Below, piece after piece: positions 4,645 through 11,687 of a stretch of 11,687 bases of DNA; position 1 is the stretch's first letter; each line of letters opens with the position of its first letter. Source of the stretch: Bacteroidota bacterium (lineage in GTDB: Bacteria; Bacteroidota; Bacteroidia; Chitinophagales; Chitinophagaceae); contig JAEZDA010000013.1 in the NCBI GenBank assembly GCA_023433345.1, positions 1 through 11,687 of the forward strand, written 5' to 3'. Position numbers and translations under genes: made by a program. The notes under the pieces were generated by a model that was not told where the DNA came from, searched no databases, and worked only from the letters and a program-made list of their open reading frames with translations.

Positions 4645-6435
4645 TTAATCATCAAGTTTCAACACCGCCAAAAACGCTTCCTGCGGTACCTCTACGTTAC
4701 CGATCTGGCGCATTCTCTTTTTACCTTCCTTTTGCTTTTCCAAAAGCTTTCTCTTCCGGCTGATATCACCTCCGTAACATTTAGCGGTAACGTCCTTACG
4801 CATGGCGCTGATATTTTCACGGGCGACGATCTTGGCCCCGATGGCAGCTTGGATGGCTATCTGGAATTGCTGGCGGGGAAGCAGTTCTTTTAATTTCTCG
4901 CAAAGTTTTCTTCCGAATTCATGTGCACGGCCACGATGGATCAATGCGCTCAGAGCATCCACCTTATCACCGTTCAGTAAAATATCCATCTTCACAATAT
5001 CACTCTCACGGTATTCTAAGGGATGATAGTCGAAGGACGCATAACCACGCGTCATGCTTTTAAGCTTATCATAAAAATCAAAAACGATTTCCGTTAAGGG
5101 CATGTCGAAAGTCAATTCAACTCGCGTGGGCGTAAGGTATCCCTGGTTGATCAGAATGCCGCGCTTCTGAATGCAAAGCGTCATTATGTTTCCGATGTAC
5201 TCGGGCTTGCTGATCATTTGTGCGCGAATGAAAGGCTCTTCAATTTTTTCAAGCCTTGTAGGGTCGGGCATTTCGGTGGGATTGTTAACCTTTATCACTT
5301 CACCTTTTGAAGTGGTGGCGATGAAGCTCACGTTTGGAACCGTGGTGATAACAGTTTGGTTGAACTCGCGCTCAAGCCTTTCCTGTATGATCTCCATGTG
5401 CAGCATTCCAAGGAAGCCACAACGAAAACCGAAGCCCAGGGCCTGCGAGGTTTCCAATTCGTAAGTGAGAGAGGCATCATTGAGTTGCAATTTATCCATG
5501 CAATCACGCAGTTCTTCGAAAGCATCTGTTTCAACAGGGAATATGCCCGCAAAAACCATTGGCTTTACATCTTCAAATCCCTTAATGCTTTCCTTGCAAG
5601 GATTAGACGTGGTGGTAATGGTATCTCCTACTTTCACCTCCCTTGCATTCTTGATGCCTGTAATTACATATCCCACATCTCCGCAACGAACCTCGCTTTT
5701 AGATTCCATCCCTAATTTCAAAATTCCAACCTCGTCAGCCGAATATTCAAGACCCGTATTGGAAAATTTTATCTTATCTCCTTTTTTCAGCACACCATTG
5801 AATACCCTGAAATAAACGATAATTCCACGGAATGAATTGTAAACGCTGTCGAATATGAGTGCCTGAAGCGGTGCGTTTTCCTCACCTTTGGGCGGGGGAA
5901 TTTTTTCGATGATCGATGAAAGAATTTCTTCGATACCAATGCCGCTTTTTCCGCTGGCAAGAAGTATATCTTCTTCCTTGCATCCAATAAGTTCAATGAT
6001 CTGGTCTTTCACCTCGGGAATCATCGCGCCCTCCATGTCAATCTTGTTGATGACAGGAATAATCTCAAGATCATTGTCTATCGCGAGATAAAGATTGCTT
6101 ATCGTTTGCGCCTGGATCCCCTGCGATGCGTCCACTAGTAAAAGCGCGCCTTCACACGCGGCAAGAGCACGGCTCACCTCATAGCTGAAATCAACGTGGC
6201 CGGGGGTATCGATCAGGTTCAACACATATTTTTCACCCTTGTGCACATAATTGATCTGGATAGCATGGCTTTTAATGGTAATGCCTTTCTCTCTCTCCAG
6301 GTCCATATCATCAAGAACCTGCGCCTGCATATCCCTCTCACTGATAGTATTGGTGTGCTCCAGCAACCTGTCGGCAAGTGTACTTTTACCGTGATCAATA
6401 TGTGCAATGATGCAAAAATTCCGGATATGTTTCAT
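4645..6435 (-). CDS. lepA: Elongation factor 4 (LepA), ribosome back-translocating GTPase
   Basis: This 596-residue translational GTPase has the usual LepA length of about 600. LepA acts on the ribosome, promotes back-translocation or remodelling of stalled complexes, and supports assembly and fidelity under stress. The GTPase motifs are clear: G1 AHIDHGKS (11-18), switch I GITI (51-54), G3 DTPGH (76-80) and G4 NKID (130-133). EF-G-like domains II, III and V follow. The LepA-specific C-terminal domain is present, including RENISAMRKDVTAKCYGGD, SRKRKLLEKQKEGKKR and the closing VPQEAF segment. The ATG at 6435 gives the conserved MKHIRNFCIIAHIDHG start. It lies 48 bases downstream of the hydrolase gene on the same strand and has its own good -7 box. 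The heptamer repeat follows its stop directly. Confidence 0.98.
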   Translation of the reverse strand: MKHIRNFCIIAHIDHGKSTLADRLLEHTNTISERDMQAQVLDDMDLEREKGITIKSHAIQINYVHKGEKYVLNLIDTPGHVDFSYEVSRALAACEGALLLVDASQGIQAQTISNLYLAIDNDLEIIPVINKIDMEGAMIPEVKDQIIELIGCKEEDILLASGKSGIGIEEILSSIIEKIPPPKGEENAPLQALIFDSVYNSFRGIIVYFRVFNGVLKKGDKIKFSNTGLEYSADEVGILKLGMESKSEVRCGDVGYVITGIKNAREVKVGDTITTTSNPCKESIKGFEDVKPMVFAGIFPVETDAFEELRDCMDKLQLNDASLTYELETSQALGFGFRCGFLGMLHMEIIQERLEREFNQTVITTVPNVSFIATTSKGEVIKVNNPTEMPDPTRLEKIEEPFIRAQMISKPEYIGNIMTLCIQKRGILINQGYLTPTRVELTFDMPLTEIVFDFYDKLKSMTRGYASFDYHPLEYRESDIVKMDILLNGDKVDALSALIHRGRAHEFGRKLCEKLKELLPRQQFQIAIQAAIGAKIVARENISAMRKDVTAKCYGGDISRKRKLLEKQKEGKKRMRQIGNVEVPQEAFLAVLKLDD

Positions 6436-6463
6436 TTATGGCGCCTGAGCTTTTTTAAGTCGG

Positions 6464-6471
6464 CAAAAGTA
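6464..6471 (-). promoter_or_regulatory. Candidate -7 promoter box for lepA
   Basis: On the minus strand the sequence TACTTTTG matches the Bacteroidota TAnnTTTG -7 consensus exactly and is followed by C, as is often seen. It is 28 bases upstream of the lepA ATG, in the gap between the hydrolase stop and lepA, which suits a short leader. A clear -33 TTG at the usual distance is lacking, so this is a partial match. Confidence 0.45.
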
Positions 6472-6483
6472 CGGCATTTTAGC

Positions 6484-7176
6484 CTAAATAGCAGATGTGT
6501 TTCCGTTGTTTCCGCCCGCGTTTTGTGAATAATCTTCCTGCAATATGCTCGCCAGTATATCATTCACCTCTCCTGCCCTTGTGAGCACCATCATGTGTGT
6601 TCCTTTAGGGATGATGTGGGTGGCATGCGTGTATTTTAAGGGCAATATTTCATCCCTGTCACCATGAATATGATAGCAATGCGCAGGCAGGGTTTCGTTT
6701 TTCCAATTGAGAATGGCGCCCAGGGCCCATTGCACAAATGCAGGATCGGTATCGCGTATTATCTCACGAAGCAAGGCCTTGTCTTCCGGACTTTCAACTG
6801 TGAAAAACCGCTTAATCAGCGAGGCTGAGGTAAATGCCTTTGCGGGTATATATCTATGAAGATTGTATTTCTGAACAAAGTTGAAATAGCCCGGTAGTTC
6901 TTTTCGTGTACCCGCGCTCGATAGTAAGATGAGTTTTTCGGGCTTCATGATCTTTGAAATTTCAGTTGCTATCATTCCGCCCATTGATAATCCAACAAGA
7001 ACGAAGGGTTCTTCTTTATTTATTTCAGTGGCCATTCTCCTGGCATAATCTTCAAGCGTATCATTTTCATCCGGCTTTTTCCAATCCATGAATACCGGCT
7101 CATAACCGTCAGGCAACTTGGTATGATTGAAGATCCGTCGGTCGGCGCCAAGCCCCGGTATGAAATAAACTTTCAT
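6484..7176 (-). CDS. Alpha/beta-hydrolase fold protein
   Basis: This 230-residue single-domain alpha/beta hydrolase has no signal peptide and is probably cytoplasmic. The N-terminal VYFIPGLGADRRIF segment gives the oxyanion-loop region. The nucleophile elbow is GLSMGG with Ser64, the acid is probably Asp175 in HGDRDEILP, and the catalytic His is probably His194 in KGTHMMV. The triad is therefore intact. The substrate cannot be told from the sequence; esterase, thioesterase or C-C hydrolase activity are all possible. The ATG at 7176 starts right at the first beta strand, and a TAnnTTTG box lies about 30 bases upstream on the same strand. It is transcribed toward lepA (48-base gap) and divergently from the acyltransferase. 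A glycine- and asparagine-rich tail (about 218-230) appears disordered. Confidence 0.85.
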   Translation of the reverse strand: MKVYFIPGLGADRRIFNHTKLPDGYEPVFMDWKKPDENDTLEDYARRMATEINKEEPFVLVGLSMGGMIATEISKIMKPEKLILLSSAGTRKELPGYFNFVQKYNLHRYIPAKAFTSASLIKRFFTVESPEDKALLREIIRDTDPAFVQWALGAILNWKNETLPAHCYHIHGDRDEILPLKYTHATHIIPKGTHMMVLTRAGEVNDILASILQEDYSQNAGGNNGNTSAI

Positions 7177-7207
7177 TAAATTAATCAGCCTGATTTGGGT
7201 GCAATCA

Positions 7208-7215
7208 CAAATTTA
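7208..7215 (-). promoter_or_regulatory. Candidate -7 promoter box for the alpha/beta hydrolase gene
   Basis: TAAATTTG on the minus strand is an exact TAnnTTTG match 31 bases upstream of the hydrolase ATG, in the divergent gap facing the acyltransferase. No good TTG lies at the -33 distance. Its position argues that this stretch is regulatory rather than the beginning of the acyltransferase coding region. Confidence 0.4.
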
Positions 7216-7246
7216 CAGAAAGGATTATCTTCACCTATCTGCCCAC

Positions 7247-7771
7247 ATGATGAAAAGACTGATTCAGCAAATATTTAACTTACGTAAAGATGTTGGCCTG
7301 AATTTTTACCTGGCCGATTTTTTCTTCCGCAGAATTTTAAGGCAGAACGCAGAGGCCGGATGGGCCGTTCACCATACCAGCACTTTGATATGCGCGAAGA
7401 ATATCTATCGCGGCAAAAATGTTTTCCCCGGTGATTCACCTAACAATTACATAGAAGCCTTTAACGGAATTCATATCGGCGATTACACCAACCTGGGTCC
7501 CGGAGTCGGATTGCTTTCTGCCAATCATGATAAGATCAATAATGCTTTTCATGAAACCGCTGAACCCATCCGCATCGGGAAACATTGCTGGATCGGTATG
7601 AACGCAATAGTTCTTCCTGCTGTTGAATTGGGTGACTTTACCATTGTTGGCGCGGGTGCCGTAGTTACAAAAAGTTTTCCGGAAGGCTATTGCGTGTTAG
7701 GCGGATCTCCTGCAATTATCATCAATTATCTGGATAAGGATGCCTGTAAAAAATTTGCTGAAAACAGGTAA
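7247..7771 (+). CDS. Hexapeptide-repeat acyltransferase (LbH family), probably a sugar O-acetyltransferase
   Basis: The product is a left-handed beta-helix acyltransferase of about 174 residues, like the WbbJ/maltose-acetyltransferase group that moves an acetyl group from acetyl-CoA to a sugar. Imperfect hexapeptide repeats run from ICAKNIYRGKNV through the IRIGKHCWIGMNAIVLP and VELGDFTIVGAGAVV segments. The probable catalytic His lies in SANHD (residue 94 from this start), and the closing VLGGSPA motif is present. Two adjacent ATG codons (7247 and 7250) are the likely starts. An in-frame GTG at 7199 would add 16 residues, but they resemble no family N-terminus and overlap the divergent promoter region. 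The 3' end overlaps the flippase gene by 32 bases, suggesting coupled translation and a shared job in decorating and exporting a surface polysaccharide. The acceptor sugar is unknown. Confidence 0.82.
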   Translation: MMKRLIQQIFNLRKDVGLNFYLADFFFRRILRQNAEAGWAVHHTSTLICAKNIYRGKNVFPGDSPNNYIEAFNGIHIGDYTNLGPGVGLLSANHDKINNAFHETAEPIRIGKHCWIGMNAIVLPAVELGDFTIVGAGAVVTKSFPEGYCVLGGSPAIIINYLDKDACKKFAENR

Positions 7772-9152
7772 AACCTCGCCATCCACTTTTGCAGGAAAAT
7801 CGGCCCTGCTCACAGGCGGCAACCTTGTGAAACTGCTCGTGCAGATCACGATACTTATCTTGTATTCCCGTATGCTTAGCGTTGAGGAGTATGGCAGATA
7901 CCAATCGGTTTGGCTGTTCATCAACGTATTTGGAGTGGCGATTCTTTTCGGACTTCCTTCACTTTTACTTTCCGCCGGAAGTGAAACTGTTTTAAGGTGG
8001 ATCAAAAATAATAAACTGCTTTTTGTTTGCCTGGCCTTAGGTGCACATTTGATCCCCGTGCTCTATCTCGCTCTGGCCCGCGACGGTTTTGAAGCAAATA
8101 CTTTGCCCTGGCTTTACGCTCTCCTTATAGTCCAAAACCTTTCTGTGATTAGGGAAACACTTGCTGTAAAATATGATCAGCAGAAACGTTTATTTGTTGT
8201 GCAGATCCTTTTCAATCTGGCATGGTTGACCGTTCATTTCCTTGTTCTGAAAAGCGGCTATTCCTTACCGTTATTGATCTCCCTACTCACACTATTATGC
8301 CTGCTAAAGGCAATATCGCTACCGTGGAAATATGCTTCAATCACCGAAAACAATGAACCGAAAAGTCCCGGAAAACAATGGTTGTTCCTTGGCTTGTTTG
8401 ATATAGTGGGCATGCTTTTTAAATGGGTTGACAAATGGGTGATATTGCTTTTTGTTTCAGTCGCTCAGTTCGCGATCTATTTCAACGGCTCATACGAAAT
8501 TCCCTTGTTCCCACTTCTTGTGAGTGCTGCAGGTAGCATCATGATAGTGGAATTGTCAAAAAGCGAAACTATAAAAGAAGATGCTCCTGTGCTTTTTAGA
8601 AAGTGCATGCGGTACCTGGCCATTCCGGTATTGCCATCATTCTTCTTCCTCTTGCAAAATCATGAACAGTTTTTTCTTTTCGTATTCGGCGATAAATACG
8701 CTGAGGCTGTTCCGGTGTTCTTTGTTGCTCTGTTTGTAATTCCCGTTAGGATCTGTCACTTTACTTCAGCACTGCAGGCGCTGCACAGAAACGATATTGT
8801 GGTGAAGGGCGCTTTCCTTGATCTGGCCCTCGCCATTATTTTACTCATCATTCTTTACCCGCTGTTTGGCCTTCCGGGCCTCGCACTTGCTTTTGTAATT
8901 TCTACCTGGATGCAGGCCGGGTATTATCTGCACCATACTGCACGGCTTTTGAACAAACCACTTTCTTCGTTCATTCCTTACCGTTATCTCGTCTCCATAT
9001 CGCTCTTCTCATTACTTATTCTGTTTATTGGTAAAATGGTAGCTTCATTTCTTTCATTGAACATTCTATTTACCAGCGCTGTTATTTGTGCGATGGTGAT
9101 TGGAATGGCAGTAATGTACCAATGGAAGGTGGATTTACCTGAAACCCGATAA
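7740..9152 (+). CDS. Wzx-like polysaccharide flippase (MOP/PST exporter superfamily)
   Basis: This 470-residue, very hydrophobic inner-membrane protein has roughly 12-14 membrane-spanning segments, typical for oligosaccharide flippases. Its N-terminal part contains a family-like block with LVKLLVQITILILYSRMLS followed by VEEYGRYQSVW, the short cytoplasmic turn after helix 1. Such proteins move lipid-linked sugar repeat units (O-antigen, capsule or exopolysaccharide) across the membrane. The ATG at 7740 lies inside the end of the acyltransferase gene, a 32-base overlap. The next in-frame ATG (codon 44) would delete the first helix, so 7740 or a close alternative is right. With the acyltransferase it forms a two-gene unit. 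No polymerase or glycosyltransferase lies in the window, so the exported glycan is not defined. Confidence 0.85.
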   Translation: MPVKNLLKTGKTSPSTFAGKSALLTGGNLVKLLVQITILILYSRMLSVEEYGRYQSVWLFINVFGVAILFGLPSLLLSAGSETVLRWIKNNKLLFVCLALGAHLIPVLYLALARDGFEANTLPWLYALLIVQNLSVIRETLAVKYDQQKRLFVVQILFNLAWLTVHFLVLKSGYSLPLLISLLTLLCLLKAISLPWKYASITENNEPKSPGKQWLFLGLFDIVGMLFKWVDKWVILLFVSVAQFAIYFNGSYEIPLFPLLVSAAGSIMIVELSKSETIKEDAPVLFRKCMRYLAIPVLPSFFFLLQNHEQFFLFVFGDKYAEAVPVFFVALFVIPVRICHFTSALQALHRNDIVVKGAFLDLALAIILLIILYPLFGLPGLALAFVISTWMQAGYYLHHTARLLNKPLSSFIPYRYLVSISLFSLLILFIGKMVASFLSLNILFTSAVICAMVIGMAVMYQWKVDLPETR

Positions 9153-9242
9153 GCCTTCCATCATCATATCCTTAGTTTTTGATCGGTGAAATAATCATTA
9201 CTTATTTTCTATAATATGAATTATATTTAGCAAAACAATTAT

Positions 9243-9770
9243 ATGAAACAAATCAACTCTCTTCTTGCCATCGCATTTACGCTAATTTTTGTTTTGTTCC
9301 TCGGGTTGAGTTCCTGCTCAAAAGATGAGCTTGTGCAAAGCCAGGCGGCAAATACCACGGACACACTTTATGTTGATATACCTGTAACCACCGCTATGCT
9401 TTGTGAAGATAGTCTCCAGATAGAAGAGGTCAGGGGCGTACGCGGATGTTCTGTTCTATACTATAACAGAGGCGCCGGAGGATCACTGGCCAATACAGAG
9501 AGTTTCGATAATGAATTCATTAAATTTCATCCTAACAATACCGGCCTGTATCACGAGGATAATGGCATAGAAAGAGATATAACCTGGAGTTTTTTAAATC
9601 CCGAAAACACAAAGCTCATTATAAATTTTACCAACACACCGGCTTCATTCGATGTGATCTGGGAAAATATCAGGTATAAAAACGGGAAATGGTATTTTGA
9701 TGAATATTATACGGACGGAAATACCGGTGAACACAGCCACGCGCAATTCATAAAGGTCAGCATGTCTTAA
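9243..9770 (+). CDS. Small lipoprotein of unknown function, possibly lipocalin-like
   Basis: This 175-residue protein has a type II signal peptide: a hydrophobic core at residues 7-22 and a lipobox GLSSC with lipidated Cys25. The residues after Cys are SKDE. Ser, Lys and acidic residues at this place resemble the surface-export signal described for Bacteroidota lipoproteins, so it could be exposed on the outer face. The mature domain is rich in alternating hydrophobic and aromatic strands (for example LIINFTN, DVIWENIRY and GKWYFDEYY), suggesting a beta-barrel or lipocalin-like fold. Cys54 and Cys69 could form a disulfide. The AT-rich upstream gap (9153-9242) holds TATATTTA at 9222-9229, one base short of a -7 box. 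The stop codon interlocks with that of the convergent gene. Function is not recognisable. Confidence 0.75.
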   Translation: MKQINSLLAIAFTLIFVLFLGLSSCSKDELVQSQAANTTDTLYVDIPVTTAMLCEDSLQIEEVRGVRGCSVLYYNRGAGGSLANTESFDNEFIKFHPNNTGLYHEDNGIERDITWSFLNPENTKLIINFTNTPASFDVIWENIRYKNGKWYFDEYYTDGNTGEHSHAQFIKVSMS

Positions 9771-10594
9771 GAATTATGCACGGGCTCTTCGCGGCGCGAG
9801 AAGAACAAACAGCCAAGAAAGGGCGTCCATGGAAAATAGTTTATCTCCATAAGTAAATAGTCGAACACCAGAAAGAGTATAAAGCACGCGATCAATAATC
9901 GATCATATTTCCGCGTAAGAAAGCCGACGATAAAAATGAATTCAAGCAAAAACGCCAGTAGATAAATTGTATAAGAAACCGCCTTGTTAACAATCAGGAA
10001 TGTAAGCAGTTGCGAAAACAAGGAGGAGGAATCGGATAACAGCAGGGATGCATGCTGACGTAAGAGTATGGCCGATAATTGATCAGGATTAAAAACGCCT
10101 CCTGCCCTGATCTTCCAGAGCGCGGTTGAAAAAAAGATGAGGAGGAATATAATTCTTACGATATGCAGAAGGTAATAATTAGTACGAATATTTGAGGAAG
10201 CGAATACAAGGGGAACGAACATCCACGCGGTGAACACCTCAATACTTACAAAGGTGAAGATGGAAAACAGGTAGGCATAAGCCATGTTGAACAGGACGGT
10301 TAAAATCGCCACGAAGGTTACCAACCTGCTTTTAAAAAATACCGCAAGCGTCAGCGCAACAGGAAGCAGCAGAAAAACAGCATCCGCTGCAAACCGCAGT
10401 GCACCCGAGGTGATCAAGCTATTTGCAATTCCGGTTGACAATAATGCATTTCCCGAAACGTCTAACTTATTTAAAAAGAAAATCGGAGACTGTTGAAACA
10501 ATGTGAGCCCATGCCAGGTAAACCATGCGAAACTCACAAGGGCGCAACCCAGGTAAAGTAAGGCAAAGGTTTTGATGTGTTTACTGCTCAGCAA
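9767..10594 (-). CDS. Polytopic membrane protein, HTTM-like
   Basis: This 275-residue integral membrane protein has about seven hydrophobic segments (near residues 9-27, 68-87, 91-112, 117-133, 142-160, 205-227 and 231-250). The fifth segment ends in STALWKIRAGGVFNP, which recalls the helix-Lys-loop seen in bacterial HTTM (vitamin K-dependent carboxylase-like) membrane proteins. The resemblance is weak and the chain is short for that family. A DoxX-like or other small membrane protein remains possible. The gene overlaps the upstream membrane-anchored gene by 14 bases on the same strand, so the two are probably translationally coupled and may form a complex. It is last in a run led by tpiA. 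Its stop overlaps that of the convergent lipoprotein gene at a TTAA. Confidence 0.7.
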   Translation of the reverse strand: MLSSKHIKTFALLYLGCALVSFAWFTWHGLTLFQQSPIFFLNKLDVSGNALLSTGIANSLITSGALRFAADAVFLLLPVALTLAVFFKSRLVTFVAILTVLFNMAYAYLFSIFTFVSIEVFTAWMFVPLVFASSNIRTNYYLLHIVRIIFLLIFFSTALWKIRAGGVFNPDQLSAILLRQHASLLLSDSSSLFSQLLTFLIVNKAVSYTIYLLAFLLEFIFIVGFLTRKYDRLLIACFILFLVFDYLLMEINYFPWTPFLGCLFFSRREEPVHNS

Positions 10595-11093
10595 TGGGGA
10601 AAATTTTTAGACTACCTTCCTGAATTTGTATGCCATTTTTCCAACTGATTTCTCTTTTAAAAACTTCTATTGAATTTGCTTGCTTTTTAAGAATGTGTGA
10701 AACCATTCCTGAATACCATAGATTAAAATCTTCGGGTTTCGACGTTTCTGAAAGTGAAAGTGGCAATGGAATTATTCTGCCGACGATCGGTTGCATGGTT
10801 TGAAAAACTGCATTATTTCTTTCAGCGCTTATCAAATAATTCTGCAATGACACCAACATGATGTCGCGTTCCGGAAACGAAAGGTTCTTTAATGAAATAA
10901 ATTCTCCATCAACGGAAAATTGATAAGCTTCATACTTCTGATCGCGATAAAAGGGCTCGCTAAACATCCCATATTGATGCACCGGTGTAATTACCGCACC
11001 TTGTTTGGCATTTATAAAAACAAAAGCCAGCAAGAAGCCCGCGAATAGGAAAAACAGGCCCTTGCTGTGCTTGTATAAATTAAACAGGAACAT
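10581..11093 (-). CDS. Membrane-anchored protein of unknown function, partner of the downstream polytopic protein
   Basis: I do not recognise this 170-residue protein. It has a short basic cytoplasmic start, one membrane helix at about residues 12-29 that could be an uncleaved anchor, and an extracytoplasmic domain of about 140 residues. There is no lipobox and no catalytic motif I can name. The ATG at 11093 is 7 bases after the tpiA stop, so the gene is almost certainly in the tpiA transcript. Its 3' end overlaps the polytopic membrane protein gene by 14 bases. The tight spacing suggests the two downstream genes work as a pair at the inner membrane. A link to glycolysis is not implied by the sequence and may only reflect shared transcription. 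Confidence 0.7.
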   Translation of the reverse strand: MFLFNLYKHSKGLFFLFAGFLLAFVFINAKQGAVITPVHQYGMFSEPFYRDQKYEAYQFSVDGEFISLKNLSFPERDIMLVSLQNYLISAERNNAVFQTMQPIVGRIIPLPLSLSETSKPEDFNLWYSGMVSHILKKQANSIEVFKREISWKNGIQIQEGSLKIFPIAEQ

Positions 11094-11100
11094 GCGGTTA

Positions 11101-11687
11101 TCAGGATGATTTTCGCAGGCTGTTGATTATAGTGCTGAATTCCCCGGCATTAAGGCTGGCTCCCCCAACCAAGCCACCGTCGATATCAGGCTGTGAGAAA
11201 AGTTCAGCGGCATTGCTTCCCTTTACACTTCCGCCATAAAGAATGGAAATACTTTCAGCAACCTGGTCACCGAATTTCCCGGCAAGCACGCTCCGTATGT
11301 TTTTATGCATTTCCTGCGCCTGATCGCTGGAAGCGGTTTTCCCGGTTCCAATTGCCCAAATCGGTTCATAAGCGATAACCAGCCTGGAAACCTGTTCCGG
11401 GGATAAATGAAAAAGGCTTTCTTTTAATTGCGTTTCTACATAACTGTTATGGGTAGACGCTTCCCTGATGTTCAGCGGCTCGCCGCAACAAAATATCGGC
11501 ATAATGTCATTCTCAAGGCAACGATTCACTTTTTCCGCAAGCAGGCTGTTGCTTTCGGCCTGGTATTCACGGCGCTCACTGTGCCCGATGATCACATATT
11601 TAATGCCCATACTTTGCAACATTTCAGCGCTCACTTCCCCGGTGTAGGCTCCGTTTTTATTTGATGCGCAGTTTTGCGCGGCTATAA
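11101..11687 (-). CDS. tpiA: Triosephosphate isomerase, 5' end outside the window
   Basis: This is the C-terminal part (about 195 of the usual 250 residues) of TIM, which interconverts dihydroxyacetone phosphate and glyceraldehyde 3-phosphate in glycolysis and gluconeogenesis. The frame is open to the right edge of the window; the first full codon is at 11685-11683. The AAQNC segment, then GAYTGEVSAEML, lead to IIGHSERR with the catalytic His. AYEPIWAIGTGK carries the catalytic Glu and the start of loop 6, and LYGGSVKGSN binds phosphate. The protein ends INSLRKSS. The GTG at 11634 lies inside the conserved TGEVSAEM stretch and is an internal Val, not a start. It is followed after 7 bases by the membrane-anchored gene on the same strand. 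Identification is secure. Confidence 0.97.
   Translation of the reverse strand, partial: IAAQNCASNKNGAYTGEVSAEMLQSMGIKYVIIGHSERREYQAESNSLLAEKVNRCLENDIMPIFCCGEPLNIREASTHNSYVETQLKESLFHLSPEQVSRLVIAYEPIWAIGTGKTASSDQAQEMHKNIRSVLAGKFGDQVAESISILYGGSVKGSNAAELFSQPDIDGGLVGGASLNAGEFSTIINSLRKSS

Noticed and set aside
5171..5815. Open frames on the plus strand inside lepA
   Set aside because: They lie antisense to a strongly conserved gene, show no domain or start signal, and are explained by lepA codon composition.
7199..7246. Upstream GTG start for the acyltransferase
   Set aside because: The 16 added residues do not look like the family, and the stretch carries the divergent -7 box for the hydrolase gene.
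9153..9242. Intrinsic terminator after the flippase gene
   Set aside because: I could not find a GC-rich hairpin followed by a T run in this gap; it is simply AT-rich.
11632..11634. GTG as the start codon of tpiA
   Set aside because: It is the Val inside the conserved TGEVSAEM segment, and the frame remains open with typical TIM sequence to the window edge.

Overview
The window reads as a chromosomal stretch from a member of the Bacteroidota, probably a Chitinophagaceae or Sphingobacteriia-like bacterium. The basis is a set of TAnnTTTG-type -7 promoter boxes, weak or absent Shine-Dalgarno sequences, a Bacteroidota-style lipoprotein starting CSKDE after the lipobox, and LepA, TpiA and IS3 proteins of that flavour. 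The assignment is by eye; no search was run.

Region 1 (1-2096, plus strand) is a heptose-nucleotide operon. It holds the 3' end of a GHMP-family heptose-7-phosphate kinase (hddA), phosphoheptose isomerase (gmhA), heptose-1-phosphate guanylyltransferase (hddC) and heptose-bisphosphate phosphatase (gmhB). Together they would convert sedoheptulose 7-phosphate to GDP-D-glycero-alpha-D-manno-heptose, a donor for surface glycans. The phosphatase is atypical: the usual zinc-loop ligands are mostly missing. Region 2 (2151-3134) is one secreted protein of unknown function with a lysine-rich tail.

Region 3 (about 3204-4569) is an apparently intact IS3-family insertion sequence on the minus strand. It has orfA, orfB with DDE residues, imperfect terminal inverted repeats, an A9 slippery run and a GTGA overlap between the two frames. 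Beside it lies a nine-unit heptanucleotide tandem repeat (4580-4642) that ends two bases from the lepA stop codon.

Region 4 (4645-7176, minus strand) has lepA (elongation factor 4) and an alpha/beta hydrolase, each preceded by a good -7 box. Region 5 (7247-9152, plus strand) is an overlapping pair, a hexapeptide-repeat acyltransferase and a Wzx-like polysaccharide flippase, so the wider locus leans toward surface glycan biosynthesis. Region 6 has a small lipoprotein (9243-9770). Its stop codon interlocks with that of the last gene of a minus-strand group made of tpiA (5' end outside the window), a membrane-anchored protein of unknown function and a polytopic, HTTM-like membrane protein.

No RNA gene, CRISPR array or convincing intrinsic terminator was seen, and there is no gene-free stretch over 300 bases. 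I found no clearly new multi-gene system. The best leads are the atypical GmhB, the heptamer repeat beside the IS, and the uncharacterised pair behind tpiA.
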